Assembly: GCF_018687715.1 (NCBI RefSeq)
Contig: NC_056755.1
Location: 21,607,501-21,671,500, forward strand
DNA: 64,000 nucleotides
Origin: Carya illinoinensis
Lineage: Eukaryota > Streptophyta > Magnoliopsida > Fagales > Juglandaceae
Reading direction: 5' to 3'
Part shown: positions 47,711-59,314 of the stretch, one piece after another
Position numbering within the stretch: the stretch's first letter is position 1
Layout of the letters: each line of letters begins with the position of its first letter
Program-made: the position numbers and the translations under genes
The notes under the pieces: generated by a model
Database searches by the model: none
Told to the model about the DNA's origin: nothing
Seen by the model: the letters and a program-made list of their open reading frames with translations, nothing else

Positions 47711-49130
47711 TGGAGAATTTTACAAAACTCGTGTTCCTTGGTAGCTCAGGTTTTTAGAGAGAAATATTTTCAAAGCACAGATTTTCTAAATACAAAGCTC
47801 AGAAGCTATCCTTCATTCATATGGAGGAGTATTTGGTCAGCTGGAGATTTACTGAAAGAGGGTCTGTATTGGAGGGTAGGCAATGGAGCTAAGGTGAAAA
47901 TATGGGGGGAGAGATGGCTGTCAACTCCTTCATCTTTATGTGTGCAATCCCCTTTGAAAATTCTGAATAAGGATGACAGGGTAGTGAGGCTTATTTATGG
48001 ACAGACCAAGGAGTGGGATGAAGCCTTAATTCAAAATGTATTCTTGGAGAAGGAAGCTAACCAGATTGTCAAATCCCTATAAGTAAAATGGGGATAGAGG
48101 ATAAACTAATATGGGGATACACTAAGGATGCTCTATTCTTTGTAAAGAGTGCATATCATGTTGATATGGATAGAAAGAGGAAAGCAAAGGAAGACTGTTA
48201 GTGGCAATGTCCAAAGGGGTAGAATGGATGAGTATTTGAGATTTGAACGTGCCAAGGTTGGTGAAACACTTTATCTGGAAGGCAGCAAACAACATTCTAC
48301 TCACAAAAAGTAATTTATTTAGTAAGAAGATAGGTGATAATTCATTGTGCCCAATCTGTAAAAGATATGAAGAATCTATGATACATGTAGTATGTTATTG
48401 TCCCTCAGCCAATGATGTGTGGGCAAAAACTACAAGTCCAGTGCAGAAATGTGTAATAGTAGAGAATGACTTTATTAGGTAAACTTATCACCAGGTTTAA
48501 TAGAGAAGAGCTGGAGTGGATAGCAACTACTATGCGTAGGATATGGTTGAGAAGAAACATGTTAATCTTTGAGAATAAATTTTGGCAGCCCATGGGAATT
48601 GATATTGAAGACAAGTGAAGAATTAAAGGATTTTAAATTTGCTCATATGTCTGTTAAGGAGAACAGGCCTGATGGGGTGAGAGGCCATCCTTGCAAAAGT
48701 TGGAAGAAGCCAAGCACTAATGAAGTTCTAGCCAACTAGGATGCTACATTAGACACAAAAAATAAGACAATGGGAATAGAGATTGTTATAAGAGATGTAG
48801 AAGGGAAAGTTTTAGCTTCTATTTGTAGTAAGAGATGCAATGTTGAGTAGCCTGCACTAGTTTTGCACTATTGAGGGCTCTCGAGATATGCAGTGATCTA
48901 GCCTTTTCAAAGGTGGTCTTGGAAGGTGGTGCTGCTGTAGTAATCAACGGTGTGAATAAAGTAGAGGAAGATTTCTCATGGATGGGGCACATGATTGAAG
49001 ATATTAAAAAAATTTTAAAGGGTAGGAAGGAGTGGAGAGTTAGATACATACCCAGAGAAGGAAATAATGTAGCCCATTTATTGGCAAGCATGCTTTATCA
49101 TTAGAAGGGGAAGTAATATGGATAGAGGGG
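47711..49130 (+). pseudogene. LINE 3 zinc linker and RNase H
   Basis: The 114-codon frame at 47738-48082 is the post-thumb region (WRVGNGAKVKIWGERWL). The zf-RVT linker at 48243-48482 has CPICKRYEESMIHVVCYCP. The RNase H at 48871-49104 has VVLEGGAAVVINGV (catalytic D of 'GDA' changed to G) and REGNNVAHLLAS. It is degenerate throughout. Confidence 0.87.
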
Positions 49131-49253
49131 TCCACCTGTAATTACCAGTGCTCTGATTAGAGACATAGGTTGTAATGGTTGAGATATAACATACAAATTA
49201 TACAAGATTGAATTTAAAAAAAAAAAAAAAAAAAAAAAGACTAGTCTTGTTTC

Positions 49254-51429
49254 TATTTTCTGCTTCCTAGCTAGGTTTTTCTCTGGTATACATCCAGTGT
49301 ACTTAGTTACACCTAGTGATATTAATAAATTGTTAGTTATAAAAAATATTAATATATAGTAGATGAGAATTCTTTTAAAACCATATAATCCACTCCAAAA
49401 AAATACACAAAAACTCTAGTCAGTTTATTTTTATTTATTTTTCTTCCTTTGCTCATTTCTTAATGGCATCTTCATAATTATTCCTAATTAATTAAAGATG
49501 TATTTGGTTCCAAAAGTAATTGATATCTTGCTTGAATGATTGTCAACTTTAGTACCTAGATTTTAGGCAAACATGGATTACATTTGAGAAAAAAATGGCA
49601 CATGAGTTAATATGAAGGGAAAAAAAAAATGGCATATGATTTGATCATAGATTGAGTTAACAAAAAAAGAAAAAAGTGGCACATCAAGAATCTCTTCATT
49701 TTCTCTATAGATAACAACCAACAGGACATTGAATTAAGGGAAAAATGGCACAATACTCCTTATTTTTCTCATCAGGAGAGTGGGTTGACAACTTCAACAT
49801 AGAAAGGAATTTGTCAATGTCCATTCGGCTAGCCTCTACTTTTTTCCCTCCAAATCTTACGTTATTATTCCTTACCTTTACTTCTTTTTTCCCACCAAAT
49901 TTCACATCAGTTTTTTTGTATGCATTCCTTATATATTTATTTTCTTTCTCCACCAAATCTCATTGCATTTTCTTTGTATGTATTCCTTAAACTTTCTTAG
50001 TCTTTTTCTATCTTGACTATTACTACACTCCATCACTTTCTAGTTTTCAGATAAATTTTTGTAACTTGTTCTCATTCTAGCTTCTCCAATTGTTCTCATG
50101 AAATTTTTGTATGTATTTTTTCTTAGTAATTATGACTTCAACTACTACTCGAGGATGTGGAGGATAATCATCTTGATTGACTTCAAGAGGCACTCTTACA
50201 AATCAACCATGATCATTTCACATAAGATCTTCTTCTATTGGGGAGGGGGGGTCCTTGCCAATAGACTCAGCAACAGTTAGTAGTCAAGTGCATGAAGCAC
50301 AATCAAATAGCGAAGGAGCATGCAAGTTAAATTTTTTAATTTTTTTAAATCTTAATCTTATTATGATTTTCTATTTTTTTTCCTTAATAATATCTTGATA
50401 TACCATGATGTACTTTTTAGCTTCCTCTTCTTTAATTTTGGTTTGTGGTGCCTTTCATGGTTTCATTCCTTAGAAATTCTGCCATAAAATCTATTTCCTA
50501 CTTGATGAAGTCTTTTTCCATTGACCCCAATGAGAGGAAGATAATTAACACATTTGATTCTTTGGATTTTAATATTATTGGTGTTAAGGACGTGTTTCAC
50601 ACTACCAACTACACGAATACCTATAACAAAATAAGATGACGGTATAGGGTGCCCAATGGAATTCCAATGCCTAAGTTAGAGAAGTAATCTCAATATAAGT
50701 ATATGAATTAATTCAAATGTGTTACTTTTAAGTGGTATTTATAGAGACTTGGCATGGTAAAGATGACTAACCTCCAAAGTATATCTTGGAAACTCTCCAC
50801 ATTAATTGGAGTAATCTTTTTCCTTATCAGTCGGAGGCGTTATTTATTATCCTCAATGCATATCAATAAGATTCATCCTTAGACTTGCACTCTTGACCAT
50901 TGGGCTTTCATTATAATGGGCCCATTAGAATGTGGGTACCAAATATCTCTTTTAGTTATCCTGCTAATTTTCTTCATGTCAACATATGGGAAATTAAATA
51001 TTTCATGTTTCCCTTCCACCCTGCTAGCTTTGGATAGGTGGCGACCCTAAGGATCTTACCCCGCTCAGGATTTATGCTAACTAAGGTACAGGCTTGTGCA
51101 AGTAGTGAATTCCTTGCACGCCCCAGATGTGACACATGTTTGTAACTGTTCCTGCACTTTTATTTCCAAGAATGATAAACGTGACACACATTTGTAATCC
51201 TTCTTATTTCCAAGAATGATAACCGACGGTGCATAGATAATCGTTCAGCTTCCCAAGAATCCTTCAAAATCCTTCATCATTGCCCTCTTTCAGCTGCATT
51301 TTCCATTTATTTGGATCATTTTCATTTTTCAAGCTCTTTCATTTCCACCTTGCATCCTCTTCTTTGAATCTTTTGAAAACTCACACTCCCTCATTTCTTC
51401 AAGTCTATTTTCTCCAATCCAATCACCAA
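49254..51429. other. AT-rich intergenic stretch
   Basis: No gene was recognised. At 49840-49990 three imperfect copies of 'tttccaccaaat-t...tgtatgcattcctta' occur in tandem. A LINE-tail-like phrase 'gatattaataaattgttagttataaaaaa' lies near 49315-49345. The remainder may be 5' flank of the gag-like gene that follows. Confidence 0.4.
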
Positions 51430-52190
51430 ATGGTTCACCGTGGTTCTTCTCCCCTTCTAGGGTTTCCACCCATTTTGTGGTTGAATCCTCTGAAGGCAAA
51501 ACTACCCCTTCCTTTGCGTGGTTTACCTAGTGTTCCACCATCACTGCCTAGGAGTTGACAAAGTTGAGTACCTCGTGCTATATTCTCGATTTTGTGGAAC
51601 TCATCATCCCCTCTAAGGGCACTATGGATGAGGAAGGCTTCTCAGGAAGAGTTGCCCTTACAGCTTGTGTCCTGACTTATGGCTTGTGGCTCCCCTTTTG
51701 TTGCCCATCCATGACATTCTTGATCTTCTCCAAATATCCCCCGCCCAACTTCATTCGCATGCTTGGCACGTGCTCTTAAGCTCATGTGTGGTGCTCCACA
51801 TGGTTCTAGAACCCTTGGGGGAGAAATACCCGGATTTGACAGCTCACAAATTCTTCTCTTTTTACTTCGTAAGCTGACTGCCAGGTAACATTTGTAACTT
51901 TTGTATTCATTCTCAAAGTTTTGCTGCCCTTGAACCCCACTACTCTAATGCAAAGACTTGGCAAAGGAAAAAAAAAATTCTTCCTGGAATGGCTGGAAAT
52001 TCCTAGCCTCTAGGAAAGATATTCTAGATTTCCCATTCAGGCCAATTGGAGAAATGTTCCTGATGACAAGAAGATTCTTATTGACCTTACTGGTCACGAA
52101 CAAGAATGCATCGATGCAATTGTAATTAGACTCAAGAAAATGATAGTAAAGGCAAAGAAGGTGTCTTATGGATAGAGAAATTGTTAAGCC
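51430..52190 (+). pseudogene. Gag-like protein of the PF04195 ('putative gypsy type transposon') kind
   Basis: Two overlapping plus-strand frames make one broken protein: GRVALTACVLTYGLWLPFCC, then in another frame HDILDLLQISPAQLHSHAW and LEPLGEKYPDLTAHKFFSFY. The 'P....LL..L.ISPAQLHPNAWR...' and 'EKYPDLTA.EF..FY' patterns are those of the plant retroelement-associated PF04195 family. A frameshift near 51715 separates the halves, and a stop after FYFVS ends the second. No LTR pair was identified around it. Confidence 0.6.
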
Positions 52191-52257
52191 CTGCTAATAT
52201 TAACAAGTTTCTTGTTGTACCCAACCGTCCCATGTAAAGGAGCGTAAACTAAAGGTT

Positions 52258-52833
52258 GTGAAGATGACCTCTTCCAAAAATGGAAGGGCTGGACCCAATT
52301 TAGGGAGGGAGGTGTCTACATCCCCCACATCACCGCCTACCTCTCCCAGGCTGGATGATCTTGATGGGCTTATGAGACAAGCCCTTGTTGATTTGACTAT
52401 AACCTTTGACTTCGAACTACCCGCCAAGGGGTTGGACTCAATGGGTACTCCACCCTTCGAATTTCTCTCTCTTCTTGTCTCTATGTCCAGTGGCAGTGAC
52501 TCTACATCTAATATATTCAACGCCTTTTCCATAGGAGTGGATGTGGTTGTGACATCTGATGTGACGATCGCTACTGCTTGTGGGGACCAAGTTATCAACC
52601 TAAGCTCCTTACTTGTTACTGTTTCTGGGGGTGTGACCTCATCAACGAATAATGAAAGGGAGTCGTTAAGAAAAGACCAGGTGGTAGAAGGGGATGGAGA
52701 AGATGGGAGTAGAGAGGAAGGAAGCCTCGACACCACTTCAATCCAAAGCACTCTTGAGCAAGAAGTTGAGACCGCCACCATCTCTTCTATGTCAGAGACA
52801 GAGATCATTGCTGACTCACTAAAAAATAAGTAA
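52258..52833 (+). pseudogene. Ser/Thr/Asp-rich open frame, probable tail of the gag-like gene
   Basis: A 191-codon frame starts MKMTSSKNGRAGPNL and is rich in Ser, Thr, Gly and acidic residues, with no known domain. It has the composition of the disordered tail that follows PF04195-type domains, and it lies downstream on the same strand. The complementary strand is also open for 202 codons, so coding status is uncertain. I cannot assign a function. Confidence 0.4.
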
Positions 52834-53869
52834 CATAAAAGCTATCTCAATTGCAAGTGGATGTCGCGTAATAATTAGGAATAAAGTTTCTAAATCGTCT
52901 CCTCAAAGAAAATTATTTAAAATCAAACTCATGTAAAATGCTGAAAATAATCACAAAGAGAAAATAAAAGTGGTGATATGTGTAATGAATGGAAGGTCTA
53001 ACGAAAATAAAAGAGACATTGGTCATAGACCAGATTCATATTCTTAGATTTTTTAGTATTATAAGAAAAAGTAAAAAACCAAGACGCAAAACAATAAACT
53101 AATAACTAAACTTGCTGAAATTAATTAACCAAGAAGCAACTCACTATACTAATTTAATTAACAGCACATTTAATATTAAATCTGAAACTAATTAAATACC
53201 AAATTGTAAAGAAAGTTAACTAATCAAATATTAACCAACTAATAAGGCAAACAGAAAATTAAATATAAATTACCCACTTACTAACCAACCAAAATTGCAA
53301 AGCTAATTGCAAGACTCTAGATTAGCAAAAAAATAAAAAATAATTCAACTTTTTCAAATATCAAAATAAAAATTGTATTAAAAAATTATATTTTAATTTT
53401 ATAATATTTTTTATTTTAACTTTTTTTCTTATTTTCCAAAATCTCATAAAATATAATTGGGTTTGAATAGTAAGATCACTTTACTATTCAATATTTTATC
53501 ATTACTTTTCACATATTTTTTTACTACTATTCACTATTATCTAATATTTTATCATCGCATTTTTATCACATTTTCAATACTATTCACAGATAATTTGAAA
53601 TCAACTCACTATCTAAATATAACCTAACTCAAATTATCTTATAATTCTCATTACTATTTACCAATTATTTTTTTATTATTTACAAAATTCTCATTTTATT
53701 TTCCTTATAAACATCCAATAAGGTATATGTTAGATTGGAAATTAATAAATTATCCCTACAAAAATACCCTTTGTAGCCATAGCACAGAAGAATAGATCGG
53801 TAGATAATAGAGCGAATAGACCAACAAAATCTAGGGCACGATCTTCCAATCGCGTCCCAAGCTCCCAAA
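52834..53869. other. AT-rich intergenic stretch and upstream region of the RRM gene
   Basis: It contains a MITE-like repeat (53450-53635) and runs of AT. The last 170 bases before the ATG at 53870 are presumably 5' UTR and core promoter; 'cttataaac' near 53704 is a possible TATA element. No other gene was seen. Confidence 0.4.
53450..53635. mobile_element. MITE-like repeat upstream of the RRM gene
   Basis: The ends are imperfect inverted repeats: GTTTGAATAGTAAG on the left, and ATTTAGATAGTGAG as the reverse complement of the right. The inside is made of 'actattcactatt' and 'atattttatca' words. The end phrase resembles the 'gtttggatagtgag' repeats common in Fagales. It lies about 240 bases upstream of a gene start, a usual place for MITEs. 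Confidence 0.55.
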
Positions 53870-54214
53870 ATGGACGAAATGGCCGCCTACTACCAACATA
53901 CCCATTACCCCTACTACCAACCACCGCCACCGGCTCCTCCTACTCAACTCGGCGCGCCACCGATACATCCTCATACGGCGGAGGCGCCACCGCCACATCA
54001 CCACCATCTGCCTCAGCCATATCTCACTCACCCGCAGCCACCTTACGGTTCCTACGCGCCTCCTCTTGTCCTTCAGGCTTCGCACGACGAGGTCAGAACC
54101 CTTTTCGTCGCTGGGCTTCCGGAGGATGTGAAGGCCCGCGAAATCTACAATCTGTTTCGGGAGTTCCCGGGTTATGAGTCTTCGCATCTTCGGACCCCGA
54201 CCGAAACGTCTCAG
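53870..54214 (+). CDS. RRM RNA-binding protein, first coding exon
   Basis: Exon 1 encodes 115 residues: a Pro/His/Tyr-rich N-terminus (residues 1-70, with [11 protein letters not shown] and [13 protein letters not shown]), then [20 protein letters not shown] and [15 protein letters not shown]. The TLFVAGLP segment is RNP-2 of an RNA recognition motif and the rest is its first helix and second strand. The protein resembles plant relatives of fission-yeast scw1/RBPMS-type single-RRM proteins, which bind mRNA; this is from memory. The exon ends ...ACGTCTCAG followed by GTATTT, a good donor, in phase 0. The RNP-1 part should be encoded by the next exon, which is not in the window. Open and undamaged, it is the only convincing host gene here. 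Confidence 0.85.
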
Positions 54215-54377
54215 GTATTTGATTTAGCTGCACATCTTTTATTTTTTTTGTAATTTGAATTTCAAGTTAATTCTCGTTTCTATTCATGAGTTTAATGCAT
54301 CATATATTTTGCTAATTTGGTGAATGGCTTGTGTCAAATTTTTATAACCTAAAGATGGGGGGAATCTTATAGGTCCC

Positions 54378-54527
54378 GGTATGAAATAAATATGGATGGA
54401 ATAAAAAGATAGAAAAGAGATAATTCTCCACTAGGGGCGCGGTGGAAACAAAGGTATGAAATAAATATGGATGGAATAAAAAGATAGAAAAGAGATAATT
54501 CTCCACTAGGGGCGCGGTGAAAACAAA
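54378..54527. repeat. Perfectly adjacent 75-bp tandem duplication
   Basis: Units 54378-54452 and 54453-54527 are nearly identical, beginning GGTATGAAATAAATATGG and ending CGCGGT(G)GAAACAAA, with one difference near the end (ggtggaaac versus ggtgaaaac). The near identity points to a recent slippage or unequal crossover event. Confidence 0.9.
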
Positions 54528-55349
54528 GGTAGGAACAGTTTAGATTTCTAAACACCCTGTTAACTTATACTACAATCCTACCGAACCACCACCTACATCA
54601 CTACATAACTGTTACACTATTATCTAGTTGACATGTATATAAATGGTCGCACAGATTTAATAGTTGCATAGTAATTACTGATCTACTTAATAACTGCTGC
54701 CCATGATCTGAAACATGCAAGTAACTGCTCTCCATTACATAATAACTGCTATTCTCCATTTCAACACAATCCCGGAAGCTTTGGGGTCTATCAGAAGCTA
54801 AGTTGAAGGTATTTGATGAATGGAGCTATGTTGTCTCAGCTTAATGAGTGCATTATTGGGTTGCTATGGGAGTGAGTAGCTTGTATTTCTGAGGGTTTAT
54901 TTTCTTAGCTGGCCTACAGGGCACTCTGGGAGTTACTTGTCACAAATCTGATAATGCAGCATAGGCTGATGGACGTGTAGTTTTCTTGCTGCTTCCATGC
55001 AAGAAAACTAGGATCAGTTGGTTTGCAATAAGCTGAGAAAGAAGATTGACATTGCGCATTACAGTGTTGAACAAATAATGATCATGAAAAACTTATGTTT
55101 TTGCTATTACAAGCTGCATCTAATGAATTTTAGCGTTGCTTATTTTCTAGCTTGAGAAGCTCATTCCTTCATTGTTGAGTATGAGCCATTGAAAATAAGG
55201 TTAACAGTTCATCTGGGAGAGAGGAATTGCAAGGGGAAAGGAAAGGAATGGAATGGTGGATTTCTGGAAAGATGAAAAGAATAAAAGGGGGGGGGGGGGG
55301 GTGAATCAAAGTTTTACATTCCTTCTGCAAAACATCTCATTCCTATCAT

Positions 55350-55832
55350 CAACCAGAGTAATTCATGGTTGGGGATGGCTCTAAGATACAATTTTGGCAT
55401 GATGTTTGGTGTGGGGATCAATCCTTGAGAAGTATTTTCCCAATTCTTTATAGAATCACTTGCATGAAGGAGTCATATGTGGCGGAAATTTATTATCTTT
55501 GGTACGATTCATCATTCTATGAAAAATTGTATGCATGTATGCTGGAACAAAAGGTGTTGATATGTTACTTTGGACCCCAGCTAAGAGGTGTTTTTGAAGT
55601 GGTCTTTCTATAAGATGCTATGTAATCATGCCAAGGAACCTTTCCCATGGAAGCTTATTTGGAAGAATAAGGGCCCTCCAAGGGTGGATTTCTTCATGTG
55701 GACAGCAGCTCTAAGGAAAATCCTTACCCTGGATAACATTAAGAGCAGGGGTATGATAGTGGTCAACCGGTGCTGCACGTGTAGAAGAAATGAGGAGACC
55801 AGGGATCAACTAATTTAACACTGCCCATTCGT
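55350..55832 (+). pseudogene. LINE 4a, left part (post-RT and zinc linker)
   Basis: It opens VGDGSKIQFWHDVWCGDQSL, the segment after the RT thumb, and continues with FPWKLIWKNKGPPRVDFFMW and RCCTCRRNEETRDQLI, the zf-RVT linker. The ORF2 start and RT are absent, so the element is 5'-truncated. It is interrupted at about 55832 by LINE 4b and resumes at 57351. Confidence 0.8.
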
Positions 55833-57350
55833 TGCCAGCCATAGGCACCGCATCAAACATAAAGGCATCATATTACAAATAGCAGCAATTCGGTGACTAC
55901 CCATAAATTCTTTCCAACAGGCAAAAGATCCACCAGCCTCTTAGGCATCACCCAAGCAGTACCTGACCTGCTGAAAATCTCATCCCAAAAAATCTTGGCC
56001 ACCTCACAATGCAAAAACAAATGATCACCTGATTCGCCATCTTTTTTACACAAATAATACCAGTCTCAGCAGATTGACCGTGCTTTCTCAAATTATCCAT
56101 TGTCAATATCTTCCCAAGGGACACCAACCGGCAGAAAAAAGAAACTTTACTAGGCAACTTGGATCTCCAAATACACTTCCAAGGGAATTGGTTGACACAA
56201 TTGCAAGTTAGTGTTTTATAATAAGAGCTGACAGTAAAAATGGAATTTTCAGCATGTTTTCACGGCAATCTGTCCTCCCTTCCCTGCACAATTTTCATAT
56301 TATACAACCTACTGAAAAAAGCTGAAACAACTGGCACTTCCCAATCATGATCATCAAAAAAAAAAAAAAAAAAAAAAAAGACCCTGTCGAGGTACCGACC
56401 CGGCCAGGCCATGGAATTTTAAAAAGCTCTTGTAGACGGAATCAAGGAGGTATCAGCCACTGTAGCTTCATCTGTCCCTTGCAATCCTAAAGAGGGAAGG
56501 GAAAGCATTCTTAAGAGCCAAGTCCCCACACCAAAGATCATGCCAAAACCGACTCCTATCTCCTCCATCCGCCTTAAATGAAACATGGTTGAGAAATGCC
56601 CCTCAGCCATTCCGAATGTATTTCCACAAATCCACACCATACACACTCCTTACTTTTTTAGAACACCAACTCCCCCAAGCCCTCCCGTATTTAGCATCGA
56701 TAATATTTCTCCATAACGCATCTCTTTCTAAATGATACCTCCAAATCCATTTCCCAAGAGCTTTGTTAAAAAGCCTCAAATTGCAAATCCCCAATCCTCC
56801 ACAAGCATCCGATAAACAAACTTTATCCCAACATACTAAATGGAACATCCCATCTTCCCCAAGACCTCCCCACAAAAAATTATGGAAGATTTTCTCAATT
56901 CTACAAGCCACCCCCAATGAGCAATGGAAAAAAGGAATATTAGATAATGTACTTTTAATCAAAGTAATTCTTCCCTCTTTAGACAAATAAATCCTTTTCC
57001 AACCAGCCAACCTCCTCTCTATTTTCTTGATCACTCCATCCCAAATCAATGAAGATTTATAAGTAGTGCCCAAGGGAAGTCCTAGATATCTCATAGGGAG
57101 GGATGAGATCTTGCGCCCGAGAGAACCGTTGGGAGAATTTAGAGAGTTTTTCTTTCGAACTCTGTCTTTGGGCAAATGTTCTTGTATTGAATGGGGATAA
57201 TCTACATGATTTTCTTTTATATTTTCCTAGTTCCTAGTTTGTAGCTTGTATTTAGGTGTTTCCGCTTGTATACTCCCTATGTACTTTGGGCTATGCCTAT
57301 TTGCTTGCCTTAATAAAACTTCTTAATTACTTATAAAAAAAAAAAAAAAA
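55833..57350. mobile_element. LINE 4b with 5' inversion (twin-priming structure)
   Basis: From 55833 to about 57140 the LINE reads on the minus strand: GRKISSLPMRYLGLPLG, SKEGRITLIKSTLSNI, GGLGICNLRLFNKALGKW and later zf-RVT pieces such as CKKDGESGDHLFLHCE. From about 57140 to 57350 a LINE 3' end reads on the plus strand and finishes in a poly(A) run (57333-57349). An inverted 5' part joined to a sense 3' end is what twin priming produces. Flanking AACACTG words (about 55827 and 57347) may be the target duplication. A 24-base A-run lies inside the inverted part at about 56351. Confidence 0.75.
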
Positions 57351-57775
57351 CACTGTGAGGTTGTGAACATTTTATGTAGCATGTTCTTCAATCTCTTTGG
57401 GATTATGTTGCAATTGCCTTTAAAGGTGGTGAAGTTGTTAACATGTTGGAACAGATAGTTTGGCCACCATCTGTATGTTTCATTGTGCATGACGGTCCTA
57501 TCGTGCATGCTATGGTGCATATGGAGAGAAAGAAACCATTGTAAATTTGAGGGTGGCAAAGATCAGTGTCGGAGTTAAAGTATTATGTTTCAAGCACTTT
57601 GGATTAGTGGAAAGAAACCCATTATGATGTTCTCTTTTTTATTCCTAGTTTTCAGGACTATATAGCTCCTTCCCACTTTGTTGGCCAAGTAAGTTAATGT
57701 ATAATTCATGTATAATAATAGGATAATACCCCTTTCTTATTAACAAAATTTGTCCTACTTATCAAAAAATAAAAA
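57351..57775 (+). pseudogene. LINE 4a, right part (3' end of ORF2 and tail)
   Basis: In broken frames the plus strand continues the host LINE: HCEVVNIL-type start, a MLWCIWRERNHCKFEGG segment that matches the 'MWCTWNERNSRCFE' segment of LINE 5, and then a 3' UTR ending '...ctacttatcaaaaaataaaaataaaaa' at about 57775. It adjoins the poly(A) tail of LINE 4b, confirming that 4b inserted into 4a. Confidence 0.72.
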
Positions 57776-57938
57776 TAAAAACGAACCCTATCAAATGAGA
57801 GCGAATGTAAATAAAAATATAAAATTACATATTCCTCTCCTTCCTTTATAAGCTCCCAAACACATTAGAATGTCAACGCTCTAATCCTTTCCATTTCATT
57901 CCTTTTCATCTTAATTTATTCTTTCTTTTCCATTTATT
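57776..57938. other. Short unique stretch between LINEs and left target duplication of LINE 5
   Basis: AT-rich intron sequence with no gene. It ends with the CTTTTCCATTTATT target duplication (57925-57938). Confidence 0.5.
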
Positions 57939-58033
57939 ATTATTATTTTTTTATAAGTAAAAAGAGATATATTAGAACAAGGAAAGGGCAAGGCCCGAGT
58001 ACACAGGGGGTATACAAAGAGCCTTGCTACAGG

Positions 58034-59311
58034 CTAAGAGCTGCGAAGGGCAGCGTAAAGTTCAATAAAAGAAGTGCCATTCATTACAATAGAGGATGCC
58101 CATAGAACTAAAGTGTGATAAAAAAAATCCCTAAAGCCTTCCGGAGATCGCTCCTTGTCCTCAAAACAGCGACTGTTCCTTTCGTTCCATGTGCACCACA
58201 TTAGGCAAAGTGGCACCATTTTCCAAATATCTGCAATCTGGCCCTTACCTCGGATTCCTCTCCAACAAGCCAAAAGATCAATCACCTTTCTAGGCATTAC
58301 CCACGCCAAGTCTAGTCTTGTGAAGATGTCATCCCATAAAGCCGTGACAGCTTCATAATGGAGGAGAAGGTGGTCTGCTGTCTCACCATTGTGTTTGCAC
58401 ATAAAACACCAATCCGTTAAGTAGAGGCCACGTCTTCTCAATTTATCAATAGTCAGAATATTCGCATGAGATGCTAGCCATACGAAGAAAGCCACTTTTA
58501 AGGGAGCCTTAGTCCTCCAAATGCACTTCCAAGGGAATACAAAGGAGGGATGTGCCGAGAGTACCTTGTTAAAAGAATGTACTGAGAAACGCTTATTTCC
58601 TGTGGGCGACCAAAAGAGATGATCTTCTCTATCGGCATGTAAAGTTGATGCTTGTAACGCGCTGTAAAAATCAGCAATGACTCCCAGTTCCCAGTCTTGT
58701 GCCGCTCGAGAGAATCTTACTGACCAGTGGGTGGAGGTAGAAGAACTGTCGAAATTATCAGCAACTGTGGCCTCCTTATCAGATGCAATCCTGTACAAGG
58801 AGGGAAAAGTGGTCTTCAAAGCAAACTCGCCACACCAAGAGTCGTGCCAGAAGCTAACTTGATTGCCCCTTCCCACCGCCAGTCTGCAATTAGCAAAAAA
58901 AGCTTCCCAACCGTTGCGTATGAATTTCCACAAACCTACACCATGAGCCCCTCTTACTGGGTTGGAACACCAACCACCTCGCATGCTTCCATATTTACTA
59001 TCGATAACTTCTCTCCAAAAGGCGTCTCGTTCCCTGTGGTATCTCCATAGCCATTTGCCAAGTAATGCTCTGTTGTGAGTTCTCAAGTTGTGGAGCCCCA
59101 ATCCGCCATTGGCTATGGGTGTGCATACTTTTTCCCATTTGATCAAATGGAACTTTTTCACGTCCTCCAGGCTACCCCATAGGAAATCATGGAAGGTTTT
59201 TTCGAGTCTATGCGCCACACCTGCAGGCAAGGGGAAAAGGGAGAGAAAATATGTGGGAAGATTGGATAGAGTGCTCTTAATAAGAGTGACTCTACCACCT
59301 TTGGATAGGTA
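58034..59311 (-). pseudogene. LINE 5 ORF2 C-terminal region (thumb, zinc linker, end)
   Basis: In the same frame as the RT part beyond the TGA, it encodes GLGLHNLRTHNRALLGKWLW, NQVSFWHDSWCGEFAL, WRTKAPLKVAFFVWLASH, the zinc linker CFMCKHNGETADHLLLHYE (last Cys of the usual H-C pair replaced by Tyr) and WCTWNERNSRCFEDKERSP. The protein ends at 58034 without a typical D-E-D RNase H, so this subclade differs from LINEs 1-3. Confidence 0.9.
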
Positions 59312-59314
59312 AAG

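Larger units (their letters stand above)
41502..49240 (+). mobile_element. LINE 3: old LINE retaining both ends, interrupted by a solo LTR
   Basis: Flanked by a perfect 13-bp target duplication CTAGTCTTGTTTC (41489-41501 and 49241-49253), with a poly(A) run at 49216-49238. Removing the nested LTR (42315-44516) leaves about 5.5 kb: 5' UTR, ORF1 with DUF4283-like and CCHC segments, then endonuclease, RT and RNase H. Many stops and frameshifts occur in all domains, more than in LINE 5. The intact duplication despite coding decay, and the fact that it was old enough to receive an LTR, argue for an older insertion. Confidence 0.92.

Noticed and set aside
52200..52808. 202-codon minus-strand open frame
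   Set aside because: It is antisense to the probable tail of the gag-like gene and has no domain; the sense assignment fits its upstream neighbour better, though neither is proven.
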